Origin: Lutibacter citreus
GTDB lineage: Bacteria; Bacteroidota; Bacteroidia; Flavobacteriales; Flavobacteriaceae
Direction: 5' to 3'
NCBI RefSeq assembly: GCF_003260195.1
Contig: NZ_QEIH01000002.1
Coordinates: 248,001-312,000 of the forward strand
DNA length: 64,000 bases
Shown here: positions 44,635 to 52,847 of the stretch, one piece after another
Numbering within the stretch: the stretch's first letter is position 1
Layout of the letters: each line of letters opens with the position of its first letter
Program-made: the position numbers and the translations under genes
The notes under the pieces: model-generated
Told to the model about the DNA's origin: nothing
Databases searched by the model: none
What the model saw: the letters and a program-made list of their open reading frames with translations, nothing else

Positions 44635-46323
44635 TTAAAAAATTTGTTCTAATATTTTTTGAGTAATTAAATATGTTGGTAAAACCCCTGTAGTTCCTAA
44701 TCCACCAGATGCTAATGTACTTCCCGTTTTTAAAGGGTTATCAGAAGCATAATATGCATATCTAACTTGTACTTTTTTGGAAATATTTCCTCTTATTTTT
44801 GAAGCTGCTTGAATAGCTTTTTGATAATGTGCTCCTTCCATTTCAAGACCTGTTACTTTCCAAGTTGAATTATGAAAGAATTTTAAAATATCTTTATTTT
44901 GAAGTGAAGTACCTAAAACTGTAACCATAGCTCCGGTATATACTCCTAACCCACATCCTTCAAACATTTTTTTCTTAAGTTCATTTTTAAAAGGATAATT
45001 ATCTGCTGTTCCTTCAAAAAGATGAGAAGACGGAATCATAATATCTCCCTTTTCTCCATCTAAAATACCTGCCTTACCCATTATTGAAACAGATTCAACA
45101 TTTAAATGATGATTCTTATTTTCAGAATCTTCATATGGTTTTAACAGCTCATCCATAGTTTCATATGCCTGTTCTCCAAAGGCATAATCCATTACAATAA
45201 TTACTGGTTTTTCTTCATCATTTATACTGTTTTTTAAAACATATTTAGTTTTAGAAAGATCTATTTTTTCCGTATCAATTATTTGAACATTAATATTGGT
45301 TCCCGATTTATCTTTTATATAAATAAGACCATTTTCTGCCGCAAACTCCTTTACTTGTGTTCTTAAATCTTCATTTTCATCATTACTTAAAAGCTGAAAT
45401 AAAGACATTGGGTTCTCTTTGTCTATTTGTTGCGGTAAAATAACTGGAGCATAAATAGAATTCATTACACTGTGCATATTTGCACTAATTATATGAACTG
45501 GTCTAGATAATAAGTTATTCTCTCTTAAAACTTCTTTAATGTTTGTAGCCCATATTTCACCATAAATATGATGTCCAATACGTTCTCTTAAAACTGGACT
45601 AAAAGTTATAGCTCTTTTTAAATTGTTTACTTTTTCATTAATTGCTAAATATCCTAACCAATAAATAATTTGAAAAAAACGATCTGAATTATCTTTTTCT
45701 TGAAAAATTTCGTGCACATAAAGTGTTTCTTCAAAAGTTCTTCCTAAAATACTAGCAGCGTGTGCCAACATAATATCTCTCTCTTCCCTAGAAATTTTCT
45801 TGTGATGTATAACAACATCTTCTAATTTCTTCCATTCTCTAATTGTGTCGGTTTCATCATTTATTAAAACTTTTGATGCTATTTTATGCGATTCAATAAA
45901 TAAAAACGTAAGATGGGTTAAAATATCATAAATTTCAGATCTTCCTCTTGTTACCTCAATATTCATTTGATCTTTATCTATTCTAAAACAATTTCTTCTT
46001 CTTTTAGGTGGAATAATTGTTTTAAAATGTGATTTAGAATAACCTTCGTCTGATGTTAGGTTTACAAATCTACACTCTTCAATACCCATTGGAAGGCGCT
46101 CTATTACATAAATAAGTCCGTTTAATTCAACTTTTTCTTCTGCAATAGAACCATAAATTTCAGGTCTTAAAAGTAATAATGCTTCACGCAAAGCATCTCC
46201 TGAAATTCCCATTGGTTTATAAAAACCTCTACTAAATAAGTGACGCATTGAAATATATAATTTTTCAATTGCACTAGAAGATTCTTGTGCTCTGGTTCTT
46301 TCGTGATTTTTAGATAGTCCCAT
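44635..46323 (-). CDS. DUF6909 family protein with a nucleoside-phosphorylase-like C-terminus
   Basis: A 562-residue cytoplasmic protein. The first 300 residues are mostly helical and unlike anything that I can name. The last 170 residues resemble the purine nucleoside phosphorylase/MTAN fold: GAMVTVLGTS, then GLEMEGAHY with E496 at the place of the ribose-binding glutamate, and YYASDNP with D528 at the place of the catalytic Asp. Split architecture with a C-terminal phosphorylase is known from AMP nucleosidase. Location just upstream of purD fits a purine role. The family is restricted, as far as I recall, to Bacteroidetes; the activity is inference. Confidence 0.7.
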   Translation of the reverse strand: MGLSKNHERTRAQESSSAIEKLYISMRHLFSRGFYKPMGISGDALREALLLLRPEIYGSIAEEKVELNGLIYVIERLPMGIEECRFVNLTSDEGYSKSHFKTIIPPKRRRNCFRIDKDQMNIEVTRGRSEIYDILTHLTFLFIESHKIASKVLINDETDTIREWKKLEDVVIHHKKISREERDIMLAHAASILGRTFEETLYVHEIFQEKDNSDRFFQIIYWLGYLAINEKVNNLKRAITFSPVLRERIGHHIYGEIWATNIKEVLRENNLLSRPVHIISANMHSVMNSIYAPVILPQQIDKENPMSLFQLLSNDENEDLRTQVKEFAAENGLIYIKDKSGTNINVQIIDTEKIDLSKTKYVLKNSINDEEKPVIIVMDYAFGEQAYETMDELLKPYEDSENKNHHLNVESVSIMGKAGILDGEKGDIMIPSSHLFEGTADNYPFKNELKKKMFEGCGLGVYTGAMVTVLGTSLQNKDILKFFHNSTWKVTGLEMEGAHYQKAIQAASKIRGNISKKVQVRYAYYASDNPLKTGSTLASGGLGTTGVLPTYLITQKILEQIF

Positions 46324-46338
46324 AAAATATTTTGATTA

Positions 46339-46346
46339 CAAAGATA
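46339..46346 (-). promoter_or_regulatory. -7 motif of the DUF6909 gene
   Basis: Minus strand TATCTTTG, 15 bases before the ATG at 46323. No TTG at the usual -33 distance. Confidence 0.5.
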
Positions 46347-46397
46347 CGATTAATGGATTAGTTTTTTATATTGAAAATTACATATGTACTATCACTT

Positions 46398-48041
46398 TTA
46401 CTCCAGTAATTTAACATATTTATTTTGGTCATTTAGTATTGAAACAGCTTTTAAAATAGTTTTATCATAAACTGTTTTTTGCTTATAAACACCTTCAATG
46501 TAGTAATATCTCTTTACTATTTCTTCGGTTAATTTATTTAAAATTTCAACTTTGTTTTTCTTTAATTCGTTCAATTTTTCAACGTGAACTGCATTTAGTA
46601 ATTCTGAATATTTTTTTTCTAAATTATTATTCAAATTTTCCGATTTAGATTTCTCTAAAGCAAGTTTAAATTTTGCTTCGGTTTCAGTTTCAAAATCACT
46701 TTGATTATTATTTAGATATTTTAACAATTCTGAAAATTCATTATCTTTCAATTCAAACTTTGATGGCGCTACGATTGATGAATTTTTATAAAAATAAGTT
46801 GTTACAAAATTAAAAAAGGCATCAGATTTTAATAATGTTTCCGTAGTTTTAGTTGTAACTGGTTTTTCCATTTCAACATCAGGTTGAATTCCACCACCAC
46901 CATAAACAATTCTTCCTTTTTCAGTTTTATAAGTTTCTCTTCCGTAATCTGAGAATTTAGGTACTTTTCCTTTTTCGTCTCTGTTTGTATAATCCAATTC
47001 TTGAATACATCTTCCACTTGGAGTATAGTATTTTGAAATTGTTAATTTCATTTGGGTACCATAAGAAAGAGGTTTGTAACGTTGCACTAGTCCTTTTCCA
47101 AAAGAACGTTCACCAATTACCAACGCTCTATCATAATCTTGTAAAGATCCAGATAAAATTTCTGATGCAGAAGCTGACCTATTATTTATTAAAATTGTTA
47201 ATGGAATATCTAACTCTATAGGTTCATTTCGTGTTTTATAGGTAGCACTTTCCTTTTCAGTTTTTGCCTTTGTAGTAACAATAATTTTATCTTTTGGTAT
47301 AAAAAAGTTTGAAATTGTTACAGCTTCATTTAAAAGACCTCCAGGATTGCCTCTTACATCAATTATAAGTTTCTTCATTCCTTCACCTTTCAATTCTTCT
47401 ATTGCATTTCTCACTTCTTTTGAAGCTTTTTCATTAAATTTAATAAAAGAAATATAACCCACTTCGGTATCAATCATTGTAAAATAAGGAACAGGATTTA
47501 CGTCTATTTTTTTCCTTTTCAACTCGAATTTTTGTTCTTTATTTTGTCTTACAATAGTAAGTTTTAATACCGTATTTGGCAAACCATTAACCAATCCCGA
47601 AATATCATTTTCATCATATTCCTTAACATCAACTTCGCCAATTTTTATAATTTTATCTCCTGCTTTTAAACCTTCCTTTTCTGCTGGAGAATTTTTTAAA
47701 ATCTCTCTAATGGTCAATTTTTTATTCTTGAAACGAGTTAAAATTCCAATACCACCATATTCTCCTGTAGCTCTAATTCTAGCATCTTCAACACCTTGTT
47801 CATCATAAAACCGGGTATAAGGATCTAAATTAGACAACATATAATTAATAGATTTACTTGTCATCTTTCCAGGATTAACCTCATCTATATAATACATATT
47901 CAACTCTTTAAAAAGAGTAGTATATATATTTATTTGCTTTGCAATTTCAAAAAAATCAGATTGAAAACTTACGGAAATAGTTATAAAACCGGCAACAAAT
48001 ACTCCAAGAATCCATTTTTTTATTTTAATTTTCATCTTCAT
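46398..48041 (-). CDS. C-terminal processing peptidase, S41 family
   Basis: A 547-residue periplasmic protease anchored by an N-terminal signal/transmembrane segment. It has a PDZ domain (about 85-165, IGILTRFKNKKLTIREI) and the S41 catalytic core, where the nucleophile Ser is in NNRSASASEIL and the general-base Lys in GERSFGKGLVQ. The C-terminal 170 residues are charged and helical. Such proteases (CtpA/Prc) trim periplasmic or lipoproteins. It overlaps rnpA by 17 bases and is the second gene of an rnpA-led operon, an arrangement that I recall as common in flavobacteria. Confidence 0.93.
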   Translation of the reverse strand: MKMKIKIKKWILGVFVAGFITISVSFQSDFFEIAKQINIYTTLFKELNMYYIDEVNPGKMTSKSINYMLSNLDPYTRFYDEQGVEDARIRATGEYGGIGILTRFKNKKLTIREILKNSPAEKEGLKAGDKIIKIGEVDVKEYDENDISGLVNGLPNTVLKLTIVRQNKEQKFELKRKKIDVNPVPYFTMIDTEVGYISFIKFNEKASKEVRNAIEELKGEGMKKLIIDVRGNPGGLLNEAVTISNFFIPKDKIIVTTKAKTEKESATYKTRNEPIELDIPLTILINNRSASASEILSGSLQDYDRALVIGERSFGKGLVQRYKPLSYGTQMKLTISKYYTPSGRCIQELDYTNRDEKGKVPKFSDYGRETYKTEKGRIVYGGGGIQPDVEMEKPVTTKTTETLLKSDAFFNFVTTYFYKNSSIVAPSKFELKDNEFSELLKYLNNNQSDFETETEAKFKLALEKSKSENLNNNLEKKYSELLNAVHVEKLNELKKNKVEILNKLTEEIVKRYYYIEGVYKQKTVYDKTILKAVSILNDQNKYVKLLE

Positions 48042-48408
48042 TTATTTTTATCAGAAATTTATTGCTAAGTTTTTTTAAACTCAGCTCTAAATCTTCATAT
48101 TTCATTTCTTCTCTAGACATGTATATAAACATAAACACATACTTTTCTTCTAATTTTTCGTAAAATAAATGCTTATTTTTTCTATAAACTTCTCTTAACA
48201 ACCTTTTAATTCTGTTTCTATTAACTGCTAATTTAACATTCCTTTTTGGGACTGAAAAACCTGTTTTTAAAGGGAATTCGCCTTTATGATCAATTGGTAA
48301 ATATATCAATCTAAAAGGGAAAGATTTTACATGATTTCCTTCAGCAAATAATTGCTCAATTAATATTTTACTCTTTAATTTTTCTTCTTTTCCTAAGGTA
48401 TAACTCAT
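48025..48408 (-). CDS. rnpA: Ribonuclease P protein component
   Basis: The protein subunit of RNase P helps the catalytic RNA bind and cut precursor tRNAs. The 127 residues are a little longer than usual. The conserved basic helix is NRNRIKRLLREVYR (about 59-72), preceded by the FSVPKRNVKLAV segment. It is not next to rpmH here, as it is in many other bacteria. A -7 motif ends only five bases before the ATG, so the transcript could be leaderless. It overlaps the protease gene downstream. Confidence 0.93.
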   Translation of the reverse strand: MSYTLGKEEKLKSKILIEQLFAEGNHVKSFPFRLIYLPIDHKGEFPLKTGFSVPKRNVKLAVNRNRIKRLLREVYRKNKHLFYEKLEEKYVFMFIYMSREEMKYEDLELSLKKLSNKFLIKINEDEN

Positions 48409-48413
48409 TAACG

Positions 48414-48421
48414 CAAATGTA
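48414..48421 (-). promoter_or_regulatory. -7 motif of rnpA
   Basis: Minus strand TACATTTG, ending five bases upstream of the rnpA ATG. The transcript start would fall on or next to the start codon. No -33 TTG is visible. Confidence 0.45.
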
Positions 48422-48443
48422 ATGAATTAATGATTTTAATTAG

Positions 48444-48451
48444 TAAATTTG
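48444..48451 (+). promoter_or_regulatory. -7 motif of the acyl-CoA dehydrogenase gene
   Basis: TAAATTTG, 24 bases before the ATG at 48476. It is divergent from the rnpA promoter 23 bases away. No clear -33 TTG is present. Confidence 0.5.
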
Positions 48452-48475
48452 TTAGAAACCAAATTATAAATTCCC

Positions 48476-49654
48476 ATGTCAAACGATTTATTTCAAGCAC
48501 CGGACTATTACAAACTAGATGAATTATTAACTGAAGAGCAAAAATTAGTAAGAGATGCTGCTCGCGAATGGGTAAAAAGAGCTGTTTCTCCAATTATTGA
48601 AGATGCCGCCCAACAAGCTAAATTTCCAAAATCGATTGTTAAAGGTTTAGCTGAAATTGGAGCTTTTGGATCATATATTCCAGAAGAATATGGTGGCGCT
48701 GGCTTAGACCAAATGTGCTATGGGTTAATAATGCAAGAAATTGAACGCGGAGATTCAGGTGTTCGTTCAACTGCATCTGTGCAATCTTCTTTGGTGATGT
48801 ATCCAATTTTTAATTATGGATCTGAAGCTCAAAAGCAAAAATATTTACCAAAATTAGCTTCGGGAGAACTTTTAGGTTGTTTTGGGTTAACAGAACCAAA
48901 TCACGGCTCAAATCCTGGAGGAATGGAAACCAAAATTAAAGATATGGGCGATCATTTTTTATTAAATGGTGCCAAAATGTGGATTTCAAATGCTCCTCTT
49001 GCTGATATTGGGGTTGTTTGGGCAAAAAATGAAGAAGGACGCATAAAAGGGTTAATTGTTGAACGTGGAATGAAAGGATTTTCAACTCCTGAAACACATA
49101 ATAAATGGAGTTTAAGAGCTTCAGCCACAGGAGAACTTATTTTTGATAATGTTAAAATTCCTAAAGAAAACATACTTCCTAACAAAGATGGATTAGGTGC
49201 TCCGCTTGGTTGTTTAGATTCTGCGCGTTATGGAATTGCCTGGGGAGCAATTGGAGCTGCAATGGATTGTTACGATACCGCTTTACGTTATGCTAAAGAA
49301 CGTATTCAATTTGATAAACCAATTGCGGCGTATCAATTACAACAAAAAAAATTAGCAGAAATGATAACTGAAATCACCAAAGCTCAATTATTAACATGGC
49401 GCTTAGGAACGCTTAAAAATGAAAATAAAGCTACTTCGGCACAAATATCTATGGCTAAGCGTAATAATGTAGATATGGCCTTAAAAATAGCCAGAGAAGC
49501 ACGTCAGGTGTTAGGTGCCATGGGAATTACAGGAGAATACTCAATTATGCGTCATATGATGAATTTAGAAAGCGTTGTAACTTATGAAGGAACCCACGAT
49601 ATTCACTTACTCATAACTGGTTTTGATATTACCGGACTTTCGGCTTTTAAATAA
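48476..49654 (+). CDS. Acyl-CoA dehydrogenase, glutaryl-CoA dehydrogenase type
   Basis: A 392-residue flavoenzyme that most likely converts glutaryl-CoA to crotonyl-CoA in lysine and tryptophan breakdown. The features that set glutaryl-CoA dehydrogenase apart are visible: SGVRSTASVQSSLVM with the substrate-binding Arg and Ser, GLTEPNHGSNPGG in the FAD region, and the catalytic base E371 in TYEGTHDIH. The length fits. The gene is alone, with its own -7 motif. Other short-chain acyl-CoA dehydrogenases are less likely because of the RS...SVQSSLVM segment. Confidence 0.9.
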   Translation: MSNDLFQAPDYYKLDELLTEEQKLVRDAAREWVKRAVSPIIEDAAQQAKFPKSIVKGLAEIGAFGSYIPEEYGGAGLDQMCYGLIMQEIERGDSGVRSTASVQSSLVMYPIFNYGSEAQKQKYLPKLASGELLGCFGLTEPNHGSNPGGMETKIKDMGDHFLLNGAKMWISNAPLADIGVVWAKNEEGRIKGLIVERGMKGFSTPETHNKWSLRASATGELIFDNVKIPKENILPNKDGLGAPLGCLDSARYGIAWGAIGAAMDCYDTALRYAKERIQFDKPIAAYQLQQKKLAEMITEITKAQLLTWRLGTLKNENKATSAQISMAKRNNVDMALKIAREARQVLGAMGITGEYSIMRHMMNLESVVTYEGTHDIHLLITGFDITGLSAFK

Positions 49655-49672
49655 GAGAATTAAACGTCTTTT

Positions 49673-52126
49673 TTAGATATTTAAATTTACAGACAATGAA
49701 ATATTTCTTCCTGGAGCACTTATTGAAGAAGCAAACTCTTTGTAATGTTCATTAAAAATATTATCAACATTTACAAAAAAAGTTAAATTATTACTAAACT
49801 TATAATTGGCATTCAAGTTTAGAGTATTCCATTTAGGATTACCATAATAACTATCTGTAACTTCGTTATAAGGTGTTTGTTCAATATTATCAATACCTTC
49901 AACTAAATTATAGTCTTCAAATCTTTTTTTTGCGTTGAACCTGAAATTTAAATTCATTTGAAAACGATCTTTTTCATAACCTATTTCAAGATTTCCAAAA
50001 AGCGGAGGAATTGAAGATAAGGGTAAATTAGTGTCATAGGCTTTTCCTTTTGTATAGGTTAAAGACCCTTTTGTTTTCCATATATCATTAATATTACCTT
50101 TATAACTGAAAGTACTTCCAACTATATATGCATTATCCTTATTTACATTGGCAATAATAGCACCTTCTTCATTATCATATATTATTGTTGATTTATTATC
50201 TATTTCAAAATAATCTCTAGTTATGTAATTATCTAACAACGTATAATAAATATTTATTCCTGTATGAAACCGTCTATTACTATAATATTTTAAAACACTA
50301 GCTTCAAAATTATAAGCATACTCCGGTTTTAAATTAATATTTGGAACTGTTACTTTCCCTGATTTTTCTCTTATTTTTCCTACATCATCTATATTTGGAG
50401 ATCTAAAACCTGAAGAAATTACACTGTTTAATTGCCAATCTTTTTTAGGCTTGTAAGCAAACCCAATGGTTGCTGTAACTGCTGAATTATTTAACGAAAT
50501 GTCAAAATCAGGTAAGGTTATAAAAGTGTCATCAATCCAAGTTGCTTGTAAATTTGTTTTAATTATACGAGCACCAGTATTTAAAGTTATTTTCTTGCTA
50601 ATATCTTGTCTGTAATTTAAATAAGAAGCTAAACTAGTATAAGAACTTCCACCATCTGGATATCGAGACTGCACCGTAAAATCATCAGTAAAACCAACAA
50701 TAGTATTGTTATAAACATCAAGTTTTTTTCCAAAAGCGTTAGAATTTACTTTATTATAGGTGGTTTCAAACCCATAAGAAAAAATTCTCGAATCAGTTTT
50801 CCCTAATGGGACAAAAAAATCACCATTTAAACTAAGTACATCTACGTTTTCCTCTCTATAAGAACGTTCTAAACTTGTAAATTTTCTTTGTACTCTAGAT
50901 TCTTCAATATTTTGATACGCAGCTGTAATTGTTCCATTTTTTATCCATTTTTTATCTGGATTTATTTTTAATTGAGAAGAAATTAAAAGCCTTTTTTGAG
51001 GGCCATAATACCATTCTGCAAATTTCAACTTATCATCTGAATACTCTGTTAGTTTATCAAACCTGTTTATGTTTGAAGATTGAGAATATTGAAAATTAAA
51101 CGTAATGTCTGTTTTATCTGAAAAAGGGATTGCAATTTTCTGCAATAAATCCAATTGATTAAAACTTGTGTTTTTTTCAATTAATGGGTCATTATTTACT
51201 ATTGAAACCGAGTTATAAGTATTATTTTTATTATTTGAATACTCAAATACCTTTCCCCAATCCTTAAATCCGTGATTGCGATTATCACCCATCTTTAAAT
51301 CACCAAATTTACTATGTGAAACACTTGTAAAAGAAGCCCATTTTTTATTTCTCAATTCTATATTTCCTTCTGTAGTAAATTCGTTATTAATTGTACTAAA
51401 TCTTGAATATAATGAAGTATTAACTTCTTTCTTATTGCTCACTTTTGGAGTTTTTGTATAATAATGAATTACTCCTCCTAAAGCATCTGAACCATAAACA
51501 ACAGAAGATGGTCCAAATATAACTTCAGTTCTTTCAATTATATTTGGCGAAACAGTAATAGAGTTTTGCAAATGTCCCATTCTATAAATAGCATTGTTCA
51601 TTCTAACACCATCAACTACTAATAAAACTCTATTGGCTTCCATTCCACGAAGTACCGGGCTTCCACCTCCAAACTGAGATTTTTGAACTCTAACTCCCGG
51701 TAAATTTGCTAATAAATCTGCAGAAGTTTGCGGTGCAATTTTTCTAATTTCTTCTTTTGAAGCTATTTCAACATTTTCAGCAATTCTACTTCTTTTCTCT
51801 TCTCCTTTTGAAGCCGATAATACTATTTCATCAAGCATTTCAGCTTTTCTGGTTAAATAAACTACATAATCAACTACGGCTAATTCTCTCTTTAATATTT
51901 CAAATTCAATATAGGCTAAATGATTAAAGGAAATAATATCTGAATTCTTAAAGGTAGATAAATCAGCTAATCCATTTTTATCTGTATATAAAACAGTATC
52001 ATTACTGTCATTATAAATTGTAACATTTTCTACTGGAAAATTAGCCCCCCTTTCTAAAACTTTTACTTGTTGAGAATTTACTATTGTTGTAAAAAAAACA
52101 CTTAAAATTATTAATATACTTCTCAT
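49673..52126 (-). CDS. TonB-dependent outer-membrane receptor
   Basis: An 817-residue receptor. After the signal peptide (ending TIVNSQ) there is a carboxypeptidase-regulatory-like beta-sandwich (about 20-95) and a plug domain (about 110-235, with RKIAPQTSADLLANLPGVRV and the GSDALGGVIHYYTK segment). A 22-strand barrel follows and ends in an aromatic-poor strand (ISLSVNLNI). The plug pattern resembles heme/hemoglobin or vitamin B12 receptors (HmuR/BtuB branch), but the ligand cannot be fixed. No SusD partner is next to it. It is the last gene of the porZ-recO operon, two bases from recO. Confidence 0.9.
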   Translation of the reverse strand: MRSILIILSVFFTTIVNSQQVKVLERGANFPVENVTIYNDSNDTVLYTDKNGLADLSTFKNSDIISFNHLAYIEFEILKRELAVVDYVVYLTRKAEMLDEIVLSASKGEEKRSRIAENVEIASKEEIRKIAPQTSADLLANLPGVRVQKSQFGGGSPVLRGMEANRVLLVVDGVRMNNAIYRMGHLQNSITVSPNIIERTEVIFGPSSVVYGSDALGGVIHYYTKTPKVSNKKEVNTSLYSRFSTINNEFTTEGNIELRNKKWASFTSVSHSKFGDLKMGDNRNHGFKDWGKVFEYSNNKNNTYNSVSIVNNDPLIEKNTSFNQLDLLQKIAIPFSDKTDITFNFQYSQSSNINRFDKLTEYSDDKLKFAEWYYGPQKRLLISSQLKINPDKKWIKNGTITAAYQNIEESRVQRKFTSLERSYREENVDVLSLNGDFFVPLGKTDSRIFSYGFETTYNKVNSNAFGKKLDVYNNTIVGFTDDFTVQSRYPDGGSSYTSLASYLNYRQDISKKITLNTGARIIKTNLQATWIDDTFITLPDFDISLNNSAVTATIGFAYKPKKDWQLNSVISSGFRSPNIDDVGKIREKSGKVTVPNINLKPEYAYNFEASVLKYYSNRRFHTGINIYYTLLDNYITRDYFEIDNKSTIIYDNEEGAIIANVNKDNAYIVGSTFSYKGNINDIWKTKGSLTYTKGKAYDTNLPLSSIPPLFGNLEIGYEKDRFQMNLNFRFNAKKRFEDYNLVEGIDNIEQTPYNEVTDSYYGNPKWNTLNLNANYKFSNNLTFFVNVDNIFNEHYKEFASSISAPGRNISLSVNLNI

Positions 52127-52128
52127 GT

Positions 52129-52845
52129 TTAGTTGAATACAGACTTTAATACATTTAATGATTTTGGTTTTCTAAAACCTTCTAAATGCAATTCGAAATA
52201 TTGAATTAAAATAGACAAAACATTCTGCCTATTAGATGCATTAAAATTAACTTCGTGTATTGCATCAAAATTTATGCCTAACAGCCTTTTAAACTGATCT
52301 AATTTTTCACCTGAAACTGTATTTGAACTGGAACTACTAATAAACCTACCTTCTAACATATCAAAATATAATAAATTCACAGAATTTAACTTTGGATAAA
52401 AGCCTAAATACTTAGTTAGATTTAGTAAAAAAAGTAAATGAAAATTTGAAATATTAGAGTGCATATCTAACCATAAAAAAGAGGTCTCTAAATACTCAAA
52501 AAGAGCCTCGTTCTTTTCTTCTTCCTTAATTGAATAATACAATACTTCTGATAAAAATAACGCTATAGATTGTTTTTTTATATCGCTATAAATAGTGCCG
52601 TAAAAATTTATAATTTCAACATCTCTAATACTATTTAACGCTCCTCTGTTATTATGGTTTGCAGTTAAATTTAACTGCATTAAAGGCTGAAAATAAGCTG
52701 TTTTAACTTTTGCTTTCTTTGCTTTTAATACACCTTTTAACATGTACGTTTTTAACCCACAACTATTTGTGTAACAAGTTGCTATTAAACTGGTATCTCC
52801 ATATTTAATAGTGTTAATAACTATTGCTTTTGTAGTTTCAATCAT
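52129..52845 (-). CDS. recO: DNA repair protein RecO
   Basis: RecO anneals single strands and helps load RecA in the RecFOR pathway. The 238 residues begin with the OB-fold segment (ETTKAIVINTIKYGDTSLIATCY), followed by the helical domain. No zinc-binding cysteine cluster can be seen in the middle of the protein, as in several Bacteroidetes versions. It is tightly packed between porZ (two-base gap) and the TonB receptor gene. The recO-porZ neighbourhood is shared with Porphyromonas, as far as I recall. Confidence 0.92.
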   Translation of the reverse strand: MIETTKAIVINTIKYGDTSLIATCYTNSCGLKTYMLKGVLKAKKAKVKTAYFQPLMQLNLTANHNNRGALNSIRDVEIINFYGTIYSDIKKQSIALFLSEVLYYSIKEEEKNEALFEYLETSFLWLDMHSNISNFHLLFLLNLTKYLGFYPKLNSVNLLYFDMLEGRFISSSSSNTVSGEKLDQFKRLLGINFDAIHEVNFNASNRQNVLSILIQYFELHLEGFRKPKSLNVLKSVFN

Positions 52846-52847
52846 TT

